From contig CM036756.1 in NCBI GenBank assembly GCA_020796225.1, positions 45,053,363-45,117,362 on the forward strand: a DNA stretch of 64,000 nucleotides. The letters run 5' to 3'. This DNA is from Arion vulgaris. Taxonomy: Eukaryota; Mollusca; Gastropoda; Stylommatophora; Arionidae. The translations under genes were made by a program, and so were the position numbers. Position 1 is the stretch's first letter. Each line of letters opens with the position of its first letter. Shown here piece after piece: positions 32,452 to 42,949 of this stretch. The notes under the pieces are model-generated. The model did no database searches. It worked only from the letters and a program-made list of their open reading frames with translations, and was not told where the DNA came from.

Positions 32452-35400
32452 CTGTGTCAGATATACACAAAAACTAATGACAACATTGTTGACAATGTAA
32501 ATAGCATGTAATCTGTTATTGCTTATATTGTCAGTTTTCTGTGGGATAATTAAGAGTTTCTAGTTAATTGATTGATAGGACAATCATCATTGCACTTCAG
32601 TGAGTAATCATGTGTGCTTCAATCTCTTTGTTACACAGGAAGATCTCAGAGGCAGTGCACAAACTCCATAGCACCAACGTGGGTCCCCTATGTAATTTAG
32701 AAGATTGTAAAAATATTTTGCAGGAATTTAAAAAAAAAATCTTTCTAATGAATTTTCTCAGGACAGCGGCTCTCTAGCCTGCTCTTTTCAATTTTGAGCT
32801 GCCAAGGGTTCTTTTACGTGCTCAACTTGAACAAGGGACCTCAGTTTTATCGTACATCTCCAATAGGACTAGAAACTCGATCTTACACAAGACAGATCAG
32901 GGATCTCTAGAAGATTACCCTGATTACTCCATAAGGGAGCGAACCGAGTACCTTTGGACAAGAGGTGAGCAACTAACCTCTACGCACAGAGACCCTAGTT
33001 TCTGGTCATGTAAAGTAATAGTTGTGTGTTTGCTTGTGTCCATTCTTATCAATCAATTAGCCATTGTTTGTAATCTGGTTTGCAGTGAGAACGTGAGTAC
33101 ACTACGCATATTAGACCCATATGGCATGTGGAACAGGCACATTCAAATTTTGGCAAAAAGTTATCTCCCAGAGTAGGGATCTACTCTTCGGGTTTGTCAG
33201 GTTTCCCCAAAGCTTAGTTTTCAAGTCGACTTGTTGTGGCCACATATTGCTTTTCAGCTAACCCAGAATAGAACAGTCATGTTCCGGTGTCTGTTTTATC
33301 TGTTGACACTGGCAGAGAGATGTTTGACTTATTTCTAGTCTATGTAAGTGTCTGTAATGTCCTGTACGTAGGCAAAATATAATGACTAGATGCGTGTGTG
33401 AATGGAAAGGAATGGATTACTGTGCTACCTCAATTTCAGTGAAAGCTTTCACTGTTATATCCATTAAGAAAAACTGTGAACACAATGATCCATTACTAAT
33501 TAAGCAGAGGTTGAGCCTCTCAATTGACATCAACAAAACATGCATTGATATTTACACCAATGGTTTAGTCATTCACCGACAACGATGTATGCTTTTTTCG
33601 GCATGCTTAAAAATAAATAAGAGAGGCCAGTGGGGCATATGTGACAACCACAAGTTGTTTGGCAATGATGGTGTGGGCGGTTACAGAGGCGATGATGTGG
33701 TTGGCATGTTTCTCATGTTTTCATACTGAATGACTCCATGAGTATGATTCGTAAAGTCGAAACAGGAATGGAGTGACAAAGATGGGTTGAGGTTTTGGTA
33801 CAGATAGCGATCAGAGAAATCACTATTTTCGCCCATGAGCACACCCGAGTAGGAGTAATGAAAGAGCTAATAAATTGGCCGACACAGCTACAATACCAGA
33901 GGGCACTAAAATGGACCAAAATGACATTAACGCATTGAGAGTCTTTCCAAACATAGGAGTTTCAGGGTTGTGAATCCCAGTCATAGACCAGATTGAGAGA
34001 GATGGGTTGATAATGATAAAGCCCAAATAGAATGACATACCAAATATGCAAACAAGATTAATTAATAAATTTCAAACATGTGTTGGGCCGCTTGAAGCTG
34101 ATGGATTTGTTGAGGCTGTGATCGGAGCACTTGTTAATATGTCTGTAGTGCTATGAATAGTCCTCATGTAACTGAAATAATGACTGTATCTATTCTACTG
34201 AGATCTTTGAGGAAGTCTTTTTCATAATCATATCCAGTGTTTGTCTTCCAGTCTACTGCAGGTTTTCTCTTTATGAAGGTTTTGACCTCTTGAAAAGACA
34301 ACGGTTGATAGATTTGTTCTTTGTCACTGCCTTCCTTAGCCAAGACATCTGCACTCTCATTACCTTCAATGTCACTAGTGTAGAGCTCTACCAACTTTAC
34401 TATCTGCGACCCAACACACACTTCAGTATGAGTATAAAGAAATAATACATTCTCACATAAACAAATAGTGCATCCATTTTCTTGAATCCAGAAACCAGTT
34501 AAAATATTATGTTGACATAAAGAATAAAACACTACTATGGTTTTTTAAATTCTAGATGCCAGGACAACATTTCTAGTTCTAGATTTCTGCTCTTCCTAGA
34601 TAGATATCTTGGGCATGAATTAGCTCTGATGTCCTCTACTATAATCAATCAGATCTGACACAATGATCCTTAGTTCCTTAGTATAATTCCTTAGACGTAG
34701 TACTACAAATTTGATTTTTTATGTTATTAAAATCTTTTCAGTAACAAGTCTGTAAAAATTTGTATCCTATTGGACAATATTTCCTTGGAGATTATTAAAG
34801 TTTGAGCTCAGACTAGCAAACCAGATCTATAAACATTTTCTGTTACAAAACTGCTATTAAAAATTGACATCAATTTCAGCATTGTGTTGATTGGACCATC
34901 AGCATTGTACTTTGGTGAATAACCATGTGTTCTCCCATCTCTTTCTTATACAGGAAGATTAGTGGCGGTGCATGAACTCTGTAGCACCGACCAGGATCCC
35001 AGATGTAATTTTGATGGTGAAAATTTTTGCAGGAATCTTATTTTAATCTATGTAATGAATTTTTTTCTATTATGAAAGCTTTTTTCGTAAATGTCTGGTC
35101 AAATTGATTAGAGCACAACTCCCATGCAGAAGACCCGTGTTCAATCCACGATGCAGGCGCAACTGCACTAGCCATGTGGTCATTAAATTCCACAGGCGCA
35201 TGTCCCCGTCATATCCGTTTTTGTCTTCTTCGACCGCCTGCTGTAAGTTCAGGCGGTAATCATGACGCCTGGTATTGTGCTTCTGACAGATTTTTGTGTG
35301 AGGCATGCTTACCATTTGACTGGTGACCCTCGCCATGCGGTGGGCCTTCGCCGACTTCAGAGGTATACCTACACCACCTAATAAGTGGTATTACAGGTGG

Positions 35401-38400
35401 TAACTAGTTTTATTTTAAATAAAAGCTTTATGTTCCATTAGGAAAGCTAAATTGAAAAACTACTATAGATATTAGTGACTCTAAGTTGTAGTCCTATGTT
35501 TTATTGCTAAAAGAAAGGGATAAGATAGAAATGGATATCTTATTCACTTACTGCAAGACATGATCTAAATGATCCACTTGACATCTGATCCTGGCAAAGC
35601 ATGTCATTATCACAAAAGTAACTTTCATTAACTCCATCTTGTGAGTACACCGACATCCTTGCACACATGACATCTGGATGACCACATGACACCTTCCCAT
35701 CTGTGGAAGACAGACATTCATTTAAATATGCAGATATTTCAATATTCTCTTATGTGGATAAAGGTTCCTAGTTTTAGAGGAAAAGAACAGTATCACTACA
35801 CCCTACAGAACATATACATATATATCATCTGAGTGATGTTTGCGTGAAGGTTTGCTTTCCCTGTCACCAGTGTCCTTCGTCATTCAGGTGAGTCTTACTC
35901 CTACTTCAAAAGTATATCAGTGATGTAGAATATGGATTTGTTGAAGACAAGGACAATGCACAACAACATGTATATATCTCTGTTAGAAGAGCAATGACAA
36001 TCATTCTGCTAACTAGCTAACAAAAAGCAGATGTATATCAGTGATGTAGAATATGGATTTGTTGACGACAAGAACAATGCACAACAACATATATATATCT
36101 CTGTTAGAAGAACAATGACATTCGTTCTGCTAACTAACAAAAAGCAGATGTATATCTTCTATGGCTGTCAATATCTCCAAAGTACTGATTTTGCAAAAGG
36201 ACTGGTGACATCCATATAAGTGAAGAACTCTATTTTCATACCCTGAGGTATACTGGGGAACACATGTTAGGCCTGTATTTTTTTTAAAAACAGCAGCATA
36301 TGATGGGTAATGTGGTCAACATCACACTGGCCACCTTTACTTTCTAAGTATCTCTCTGGTACCCATTTGAAGCTGGGTCGAACTTAGAGTTGCAAAGTCA
36401 AAACATATGTACTCCCAGAGAGGAATTTAATCCTGAAGCTACACACCTACGAAGCAGGAGCACTAACAACCACACTAACGGGACTAGAATATAATATTTA
36501 TAAATTTTAAATAGTGGGACTCTCCATATAAAGTTTCCAAACTTTTAATTCATCAAGTTCTAAACAATTTTGCTAGAGTTATTTAACTCCTTGTGGACCA
36601 AACTTCACACTACATGACTTTAGGTTGGACACTTTTTTACCAGGAGCCACACTACATGACTTTAGGTTGGACACTTTTTACCAGGAGCCACACTACATGA
36701 CTTTGGGTTGGACACCTTTTTACCAGGAGCCACACTAAAGGACATTTTTTATTCTAAAAACAAATGGTTTGTAAAAACAAGGCTTTTACCCAGGTGCACT
36801 AAAAGTTAATATTACAGGGAAGTCATCAAAACAGATTACTACTAGTGAAAGAAAAAACATTACTGACTTACCATTCTGAGATTTCAATTTGTTGCCTGTA
36901 CCATGATAACATACTCTATTCTCTGCTGGCAAATGACGAAGTCTGTTGACTGTGTTGCAGTTTTCTGAATCACAGCAATATAGCTGACCTTTTGTTCCAT
37001 TTACTACCTCCTAAAGAAATAATACAATTATTATCATGTTTAGAAATATTCTTCATTCACCATCATTGTAAACAGGAGACAAAAATGGTTTCAACTCTTT
37101 CCACGCCAATTGTGGCACACTGTGCCACAGCGTATTCCGTTGAATGCCATTCGCCAAACACTGCGCCATTCAAGTTGTTTCCTCTTATACAAGTCTTTCT
37201 AGTTTAACTTCTACTATTTTTACTTCTATTACTTTTTAACCTTGTTATTCTAATAGGTTGTCCAGTTTTATTCAAATTAGTATATAATAAGATTGTTAAT
37301 ATAATAAAGAGTAGTTATGATTTGTTGGGGGTTTTAATGGGTTTTTCCTCCTTGAATTAACTGTGTGCAACTGAGGAAATAACTGTGTACAGAAAGAGTT
37401 AAATTGTAAACTCAAGTGTGTTACCACATGATCTTAGTCCCTTATTTTGGGGGTCTCCGTCATATGGAGGTATGACATTCGCCCCTAAAGTACTTGGTTC
37501 ATTTCCCAAGTGAAACTATCTGGCTATTTTCCAGTGTTACTTTATCTCAATATAGGTGAGATCGAGTTCCTAATCCTATCGAAGATGGATGATAAAATGT
37601 AGGTCATGTGATCAAGATGAGCATAAAGAAAAACCCTTGGCATTGAAAATCTATAAGAGCAGGCTGGAAAGTTGCTGCCCTGGCATGTTGATTATAACAG
37701 CCATGGTGATAAAAATGAACTGACATTCAATTGAAGTTGTGTGAACATATAGATGTCAGTCATTTTGGGAAGGAACTGAAGGGAATGGTCCCAGACAGAT
37801 ACACATGCAAAAATAACAAACCTAGTTGTTATATACACCCATCCATGTGATATTTTCATCTATAAGGACAGTTCTGTAATTTGGGGAGTGCAGTCCTGAT
37901 GAGCTTACACAGAGCAGGTGAATGGAAGGACAGTACAGGAGGAAAGCCATGCATGACAGTAACAAACTCAATGTGTATGCTTAAGAAGAACGATGAAGGC
38001 AAGCTTCACACTGAAAGGGTAATCAACATTCCTGACTCAAGAAACTATATTGACTATACATGCCTGGACATGTAGGGAAATGAAAAGGCAGATAAATTAG
38101 TTAAAACGTCATCCATTGAAGAAATGGGAGAAGTATAGACAGTGCAGACACCATAAATACCCTATGTTTCATATAAATGGAAACAGAATCAGAGACACTC
38201 AACTGCATGAATGATATGGGGGTTAAGCAAAGACAAGCATGTCAGTAGTGTCTGCAGGGTCGAGATGATTTACAACCAGCATCACTTGGGCAGTCACCAA
38301 AGATCGAGATAGCTGAAAATTGTGTAGTTCTATCTTTCTGTAGTACTAAGTCACCTTTGTAATACAGCTGCTAAAGCTTCCCAGACACTGAGCCATTGTC

Positions 38401-40886
38401 TCTGTGAATATTCTCCTTGAAATGAAACATCCCCACAATAATTGGAAAATATACATTACTTGTGTTCACTTTTCTAGATCTAATATAAAGGTGTTTTAAG
38501 GAAAAGGACTGACTTTCCTGCATTGGGTTCCCAATAAGGCTCAATCTGTCTCTGCAGAAATGGCACACACCTGTCACAAATTTTATACAAATATTAACTC
38601 TGTAGCTCCAACAACATTCCTATAAGATATCTGGAAACAAATGCCCTCATAGACCAAATTATGTGGCCCAGATTTCAACCTATGACCTTCAAAATGCAAG
38701 GCAAACTGCTTAAACACAGAGACCTCCCTTTTGGATATAATATATGATGACTACTATAATATGAGAAGATTAGAACAAGTTGTCATTCTGCGCCTTAGAA
38801 CAGGACACAATCGACTCCGCAGTCACACGTATAGAAAATTCAAGATTGGCAATTCAGCCATGTGGACAGGCACATCAGAATGCACAGTACATACTGCAAG
38901 ACTGCCCTGAATATGATACACTGAGGGAAACTCACTGGCCTAACAAAACAACGCTCGACATAAAACTACAGAACCTCTGTGTGAGCTACAAAATACAGTG
39001 AAGTTTATACAAGAGACAACATTGAATATATAGACACCTCTGAAGTCGGAAAAAGCCCACGTGTATGGCGAGGAAACCAATAAATTGATAAGCTGGCCTT
39101 CACACAAAAATCAGTCAGAAGCGCCACACCATGGCTATGCCTGAATTCATAGCGGGCAAACACAGAAGAAAAATATATAGACAATAATTTCAAGTGAATG
39201 AAAGGAAGGATATATGACAATTGAACATAACCTATAAAATGAAATGTCAAAATAGGTCACTTACCCCTGAAAGCACTATGTTCAACTCTTTATGTTTACA
39301 GAGATTTTTGATGTCACATCCAAAATTGATGTGCACAGATTCCTGTTTGATATCATGGATCAATGTTTGTTTAGCTACATGTCGAAAGATGAAACAGAGA
39401 TAGTCTTTATCACTAGTAGCAGTACTTCTGAAGCCCTCATCATCAATAAAATTGATATCTTCATCTTGATATGTTGGTAATTTGTTCTGGTCTGCTACAA
39501 TCAATGTGCTTAGGAGATGAATTTGTTCTGTGGAACATGACTGATTTCTAAGGGAATCTGAGCTGCTGATATCAAGTCCATAGTTGCAGTACTTTACTGC
39601 AGACACTGTTAGGCTGTTTAGGGAAGAAAAGAAGAGTAATACATTACTACATATTAATACACGATCAGTAGCTTCATTTGGTTGCCTGTGTAATTAGTTC
39701 TTTACTATATGGCTCAGAAACATGGACAGTCTACTCAAGACACGAGAGGAGACTTAACATATTTCATCTTCGATGTCTCCAAGATTATGAACATCAGGTG
39801 AGTCGACAAGATAAACAACTCTGAAGTAGTGCAACATGCAAACCTGCCTTCCATTATGGGCATGCTCAGCAGTAGACGACTAAGATGGTTGGGGCATGTG
39901 AGAAGAATGGAAACTTATCGCATACCAAAACAAATGTTGTTCTGTGAACTTTCGGAGGAAGAGGCACCAGGGCAGACCACTGCTCAGATATAAAGATGTC
40001 TGCAAAGCCTCAATGATAAACCTTTCTATAGATCCCAGCACATGGGAAAAACTAGCTGATGACAGAGTTGTGAGGAAAGCCAAATTACAAAAGAGCGCAG
40101 TCTTTTGAGAAGAGAAGTTGTCACAGTAAAACACTTGCCAATTGACCGTCTCCTGTAAAGCGAAAAGGCCATATCATATATATATATATATATATATAAT
40201 ATATATAGTTTCTTATCAGCTGGATATATATAAATTATTACAATAATAATTTTATAGTTATATATATGCAATAAATAATAAATTAATAAATACTTAAAAT
40301 ATCATGCAATCATTTTAATTGAATTTACTGTTTATTACTTTATGTTTCCAGAGTGATTACCGGGGCCCAAATTTGGGGTGTAAAGAATAGAACCACTGTT
40401 ACCTGCCATGCATGTCGTAAGAGGCGACTAAGGAGGTTTGGCTGAAATCGGATGCATGTGTCCTAAGGCCCGTGTAGAAGTCTATTATCATAATTATGTG
40501 TTTAGGGGCCTACCAAACCAATGTGCAACGTATACACGTTCTTGGCAAAGATCAAACGTATCACAAAGAATGATTAAAATTGGTCATAAAGAACGAACGC
40601 AAAGAAGAAGAAGACTTTATGTTTTACTATAATTCAATTGTATTCTTTTAATTTTTATATATAATTATTAATAATATTATATAATATTCTGCTATTAAAT
40701 TTTCAAGATATTGCATAAACTCCATAAAAGTTTAAACCGTCATTTTATTTGATGCTTAATATAATGACACTGCATAATGTATCAACATCAGGAGCTGGGT
40801 ATATAAACAATTTCTGCTTACATGATGTTGACAATGATTGCAATACAACAGTTGCAAATTAATCTCCAAGTATCAATAGTCGCCAT
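32110..40886 (-). CDS. two-domain three-finger (Ly6/uPAR-like) type I membrane protein, five coding exons
   Basis: Joined exons 40886-40822, 39613-39265, 37010-36872, 35700-35552 and 32451-32110 give 1044 nt, 347 residues. All introns are GT..AG and the phases (2, 0, 1, 0) agree. Residues 1-27 form a signal peptide (hydrophobic core from about 9 to 28; plausible cut after VSA27). Domain 1 (about 29-157) has Cys at 31, 48, 95, 121, 127, 150, 151 and 156, ending CCDSENCN. Domain 2 (about 170-252) has ten Cys, ending CCCDASLC. Residues 290-314 are a transmembrane helix with GGG. The tail (315-347) starts CKKRRR and has YERL (sorting-type YxxL) and a C-terminal TVL (class I PDZ-ligand form). N-glycosylation sequons lie at 45, 142, 209, 238, 239 and 268. 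No kinase domain follows, so it is not a TGF-beta receptor kinase; a pseudoreceptor or adhesion/ligand-binding role is possible. Orthology not recognised. Confidence 0.85.
32560..33005 (-). mobile_element. SINE E copy, near full length, in intron 4
   Basis: In reverse complement: GGGTCTCTGTGCGTAGAGGT, B-box-like GTACTCGGTTCGCTCCC, agagatccctgatctgtctt, gttcaagttgagcacg, and distal ggtgctatggagtttgtgca and gagatcttcctgtgtaac. The distal ~70 bp is the segment expanded six-fold at 6.3 kb. It sits in the same orientation as the host gene. Confidence 0.75.
33380..34170 (+). pseudogene. RH-LINE fragment (RNase H region), in intron 4
   Basis: Matches 51500-52310: AFTVISIKKNCEHND, then a decayed YTNGLVIHRQRC (TDG changed to TNG), later SMIRKVETGME and the 3' segment gatcggagcacttgttaata. 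Catalytic blocks are broken by stops. Antisense to the host gene. Confidence 0.7.
34195..34440 (-). pseudogene. RNase H/tail fragment of another LINE, in intron 4
   Basis: The minus strand reads SDIEGNESADVLAKEGSDKE (the GNExAD block) then QIYQPLSFQEVKTFIKRKPA and VDWKTNTGYDYEKDF, a typical LINE sequence after RNase H. It is a third RNase H family in the window, different from RH-LINE and from 9951-10255. Confidence 0.65.
34880..35060 (-). mobile_element. SINE E distal fragment
   Basis: gattggaccatcagcattgt, aataaccatgtgttctccca and tcttatacaggaagatt show the single-copy state of the 72-bp segment expanded at 6.3 kb. Confidence 0.65.
35092..35415 (+). mobile_element. SINE C copy with an inserted LINE 3' end
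   Basis: Head TGGTCAAATTGATTAGAGC and B box CGTGTTCAATCCACG, then ccatgtggtcattaaattcc. The 3' part gtggtattacaggtggtaac follows only after about 135 bp of minus-strand LINE 3' repeat (35215-35345: gacagatttttgtgtgaggc, cctcgccatgcg). Confidence 0.65.
35552..35700 (-). CDS. three-finger protein gene, exon 4 (core of domain 2)
   Basis: Acceptor tgtcttccacag, donor GCAgtaagt. Encodes DGKVSCGHPDVMCARMSVYS, SYFCDNDMLCQDQM and SFRSCLA: five Cys of domain 2. It contains no ATG-led long frame, so it is visible only through its splice sites and Cys pattern. Confidence 0.85.
35905..36150. repeat. two-unit tandem duplication of ~120 bp, in intron 3 region
   Basis: atatcagtgatgtagaatat begins both units (about 35913 and 36033), each ending ctaacaaaaagcagatg. 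The units differ at a few positions. The open frame across the second unit has no domain and is antisense to the host gene's intron. Confidence 0.8.
36240..36490 (-). mobile_element. SINE H copy
   Basis: Same family as 11890-12140 (gaggtatactggggaacac; ggccacctttactttct). In reverse complement the head is GTGTGGTTGTTAGTGCTCCT and the B-box-like block is TTCAGGATTAAATTCC. Confidence 0.5.
36588..36745. repeat. short tandem repeat, about 3 units of ~52 bp
   Basis: Units read cacactacatgactttaggt, tggacacttttt, accaggagc. It lies in intron 3 between exon 3 and exon 4, about 130 bp from exon 3. Confidence 0.85.
36872..37010 (-). CDS. three-finger protein gene, exon 3 (end of domain 1, start of domain 2)
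   Basis: Acceptor atttctttag, donor ATGgtaagt (phase 1). Encodes EVVNGTKGQLYCCDSENCN, the C-terminal signature of a three-finger domain, then a linker and ENRVCYHGTGNK, the first Cys of domain 2. The start of this exon lies at the same point relative to the CC motif as the start of exon 5. Confidence 0.88.
37440..37700 (+). mobile_element. SINE E copy, in intron 2
   Basis: gggtctccgtcatatggagg, tacttggttcatttccc (decayed B box), gataaaatgtaggtcatgtg, and aagagcaggctggaaagttg match the family. Confidence 0.6.
37880..39030 (+). pseudogene. Jockey/I-like LINE RNase H and C-terminal fragments, in intron 2
   Basis: Near 38050 the frame reads YTCLDM, a stop, then GNEKADKLVKTSSIEEMGE (the GNExAD block). 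Near 38790-38960 frames read RTGHNRLRSHTYRKFKIGN and CGQAHQNAQYILQDCPEYDT with LRETHWPNKTTLDIKLQ, the Cys-containing tail (HxLxxCPxY) that follows RNase H in such LINEs. The LINE 3' repeat follows at 39030. All frames are broken. Antisense to the host gene. Confidence 0.7.
39265..39613 (-). CDS. three-finger protein gene, exon 2 (most of domain 1)
   Basis: Acceptor ttcttccctaaacag, donor GGGgtaagt. Starts in phase 2 and completes the Ile codon from exon 1. Encodes residues 22-138, with KYCNYGLD carrying the first Cys, a long acidic insertion (DEDINFIDDEG) and further Cys in DKDYLCFIF, NFGCDIKNLC. The insertion makes domain 1 longer than a usual 70-90 residue three-finger domain. Confidence 0.85.
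39665..40200 (+). mobile_element. RTE-1 3' fragment, in intron 1
   Basis: Starts at gtgtaattagttctttacta and matches 9265-9800 and 49875-50400. The frame RRKRHQGRPLLRYKDVCKAS with IDPSTWEKLADDRVV is the polymerase tail. It ends cagtaaaacacttgcc...gaccgtct...ccatatcatatatata, so it carries the family 3' end with a TA tail. 5'-truncated to about 500 bp. Confidence 0.85.
40348..40613 (+). mobile_element. SINE B copy with perfect target-site duplication
   Basis: Runs from about gagtgattaccggggccc through gtaaagaatagaaccactgt, catgtcgtaagaggcgacta and ggtttggctgaaatcggatg to aacgcaaagaagaagaag. Flanked by an 11-bp direct repeat ACTTTATGTTT (40337 and 40614). It lies between exon 1 and exon 2 of the host gene, antisense to it. 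Confidence 0.9.
40822..40886 (-). CDS. three-finger protein gene, exon 1 (signal peptide)
   Basis: The start codon at 40886 sits in caacATGGcg, a strong initiation context. It encodes MATIDTWRLICNCC and a hydrophobic AIIVN stretch, then splits a codon (AT|C, Ile) at the donor ATgtaagc. Too short to appear as an open frame. The aacATGGCGAC context also resembles a YY1-type start-site element; that is only a sequence resemblance. Confidence 0.8.
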
Positions 40887-41539
40887 GTTGATTGTTGAGT
40901 CTAGCCTGGGTTGCCAGATTAAAATTTCGATTTTTAATACAGGTATAAGATGCCAATGCTAAAAATATCCAATGCTTAAAAAAAGCCAGAACATAAACCA
41001 AATAAATTTAAAACATTTCTGATACTGAAATCACATAAATTTGTCTAGATTAAGTTCATTATTATCATTCTTGCTGAAATATATGTACTCTATATAATAT
41101 AACTTGTCAAAATTAAAGTCTTAACATGTTTGCAGGTATTTTACATGTTTTTAATGACATAAATTATGTCCTGATTCTCACGTAGCATTCAAAAAAATCC
41201 AGCTGCATTTTGTTTATTGCTTTTGTTGCAACTGAGATTACAAAATAGAATATTCTCTCAACAAATGTATTAATATATTGTATTATTAGACAAATAAAAC
41301 ATACATAACAGCTGGTATATGCATGTTCAGTCAGGAGGTAGGAAGGTCAATTCCTGTCCCGCGCGAGGAAAGTCGCGTGTGGGACTGTACAACAAGCCGT
41401 GTGTGTTCGATTCGATAATCAAATGCTTTACGTATTATAAGCTGATCCATCCAACTAATACTATAAGTTGGGGGACACTCGAGTGGTGCGGGTCCACAAG
41501 GAAGCAAGTAAATAAAGCAAATACCTAGTAAATAAAAGC
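40887..41539. other. region upstream of the three-finger gene; no gene seen
   Basis: AT-rich, containing the likely 5' flank of the host gene. I cannot place a TATA box or initiator. A tRNA-like piece (gtgtgttcgattcgataatc near 41400) is too weak to call. Confidence 0.4.
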
Positions 41540-41685
41540 ATTGCAAAATAGGATGTAATGGCCTACCTGTAGGCGCATACTGGCACAAAGTATACTCTTA
41601 GGCTCAGATCACATACAAATCACACAGAGTGGTAAACAAATAGTTGATATGGAGCGTTCGAAAAGAAGAAGGGGAAAGAAGAATG
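41540..41685 (+). mobile_element. SINE A 3' fragment
   Basis: cctacctgtaggcgcatact, taggctcagatcacatacaa, and gatatggagcgttcgaaaag followed by aagaagg: the distal half and tail of SINE A. Confidence 0.65.
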
Positions 41686-41761
41686 GACTGAAGGTATATT
41701 AGTATATACCTTATTTTGTTGTTGATTTTTGTATAGAGTCCTTGCTTTATAGTTTAGTACA

Positions 41762-42013
41762 CGCCCGAGTAGTTACCGGGCCCAAATTTGAGATGTAAAG
41801 AATAGAACCACTGTTACCTGCCACGCATGTCATAAGAGGCGAATTATGAGGTTTGGCTGAAATCGGATGCACGTGTCCTAAACGTGTAGAAGTCTATGCG
41901 TTTAGGGACCTACCAAACCAATGTGCAACGTATACACGATCTTGACAAAGATCAAACATATCACAAAGAGTGATTAAAATTGGTCGCAAAGAACGAACGC
42001 AAAGAAGAAGAAG
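41762..42013 (+). mobile_element. SINE B copy with perfect target-site duplication
   Basis: Head cgcccgagtagttaccgggc, body as in the 40348 copy, tail aacgcaaagaagaag. Flanked by the 11-bp direct repeat AGTTTAGTACA (41751 and 42014). About 250 bp, consistent with a full-length copy. Confidence 0.9.
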
Positions 42014-42029
42014 AGTTTAGTACAAAAAT

Positions 42030-42265
42030 CCCATTTCTGTGGCTAAGTGGTTACGCCCTTTGCCTTGCGAGTCGAAGGTCGTGGGTTCGAATCCGGACCG
42101 CGCCTTTCTGTTCACGAAAGCAGTTTTTTCCAGAGACTCCTATGATTGTTGCTGGAGCTACGGAGTTCGTACTTTGTTCAATACTCTCGGCAGGTGGTGT
42201 GCCATTTCTGCAGAGAGGGACAGAGCCATAAGGGGTAAAACCCGGTGCAATGAAGTCAATCCTTC
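42030..42265 (+). mobile_element. SINE T copy, unexpanded
   Basis: Canonical polymerase III boxes: A box TGGCTAAGTGGTTACGCCC, B box GGGTTCGAATCCGG. Body gattgttgctggagctacgg, then a single distal segment bounded by gttcaatactctc and cggtgcaatgaagtcaatcc. This copy shows the ancestral arrangement of the segment multiplied at 15.3-16.4 kb. Confidence 0.88.
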
Positions 42266-42299
42266 CGCTTAAAACCCTTTATCCCATTTTCTATCTCTG

Positions 42300-42515
42300 T
42301 CTATTAACCCGACGTTCTGAGTTCGAATCACGCTGAGGACAGTTTGCTTGCAAATTGTTTCCGTTGATTTTAACAAAGGACGATGGCGCCACCGTTCAGA
42401 AAGCAATGGCAAACTACTGAACGTATAGTGGTGCCTAGAAAATCAACGACTTGTTTACTGTGGTTGATGGCTACGTCCTTTGGGATATGCCACGATTTTC
42501 ATTTTCATCCCATTT
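42300..42515 (+). mobile_element. SINE D copy
   Basis: B box CTGAGTTCGAATCACGCTG, then ttcagaaagcaatggcaaac, actgaacgtatagtggtgcc, and the ending gatatgccacgattttcatt. The A box region is cut. Confidence 0.75.
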
Positions 42516-42949
42516 TCAAAAATTCCTATTGCTGCACTTGCCCTTTTTTTTAGCCTGTTTTACCGTTGCAACTTCGTTTGTATGAAGAAAATGATGTAGG
42601 ACGGGTGCGAGTGTTAAACTACGACCTACTATATTATAGAGTAGGTCGTGGTTAAACGCGCTGGTGTTTCCTGGCCGTGCTCGACCTTCAGTAAGGTCAA
42701 TAGTTTTTTTTCAGTTTGTGAAAAAATAAAACCGATGTTCTGTACACGCGTGACGATAGCTCTATGCAAATTACCTTAACTACTCTGTCCTAGACAATCC
42801 TACATGGGCCCAGCGTACTAAGAGAATGAAAACAAAACGATGTAATGGCAGTTTCGAGAGAAAAACATATTTCTTTATTTTGAAACTCAAGAGAGTGCCA
42901 AGGTCTATTCTAAACATCTATCGTCACAACCTATGATTACTTTTCGTTG

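Noticed and set aside
32110..40886. TGF-beta/activin type receptor kinase
   Set aside because: The ectodomain signature fits, but the frame ends 33 residues after the membrane helix with no kinase motif, and there are two three-finger domains instead of one.
42040..42110. True tRNA gene
   Set aside because: Good A and B boxes, yet no paired acceptor arm and the same body follows in other copies; it is a tRNA-derived SINE.
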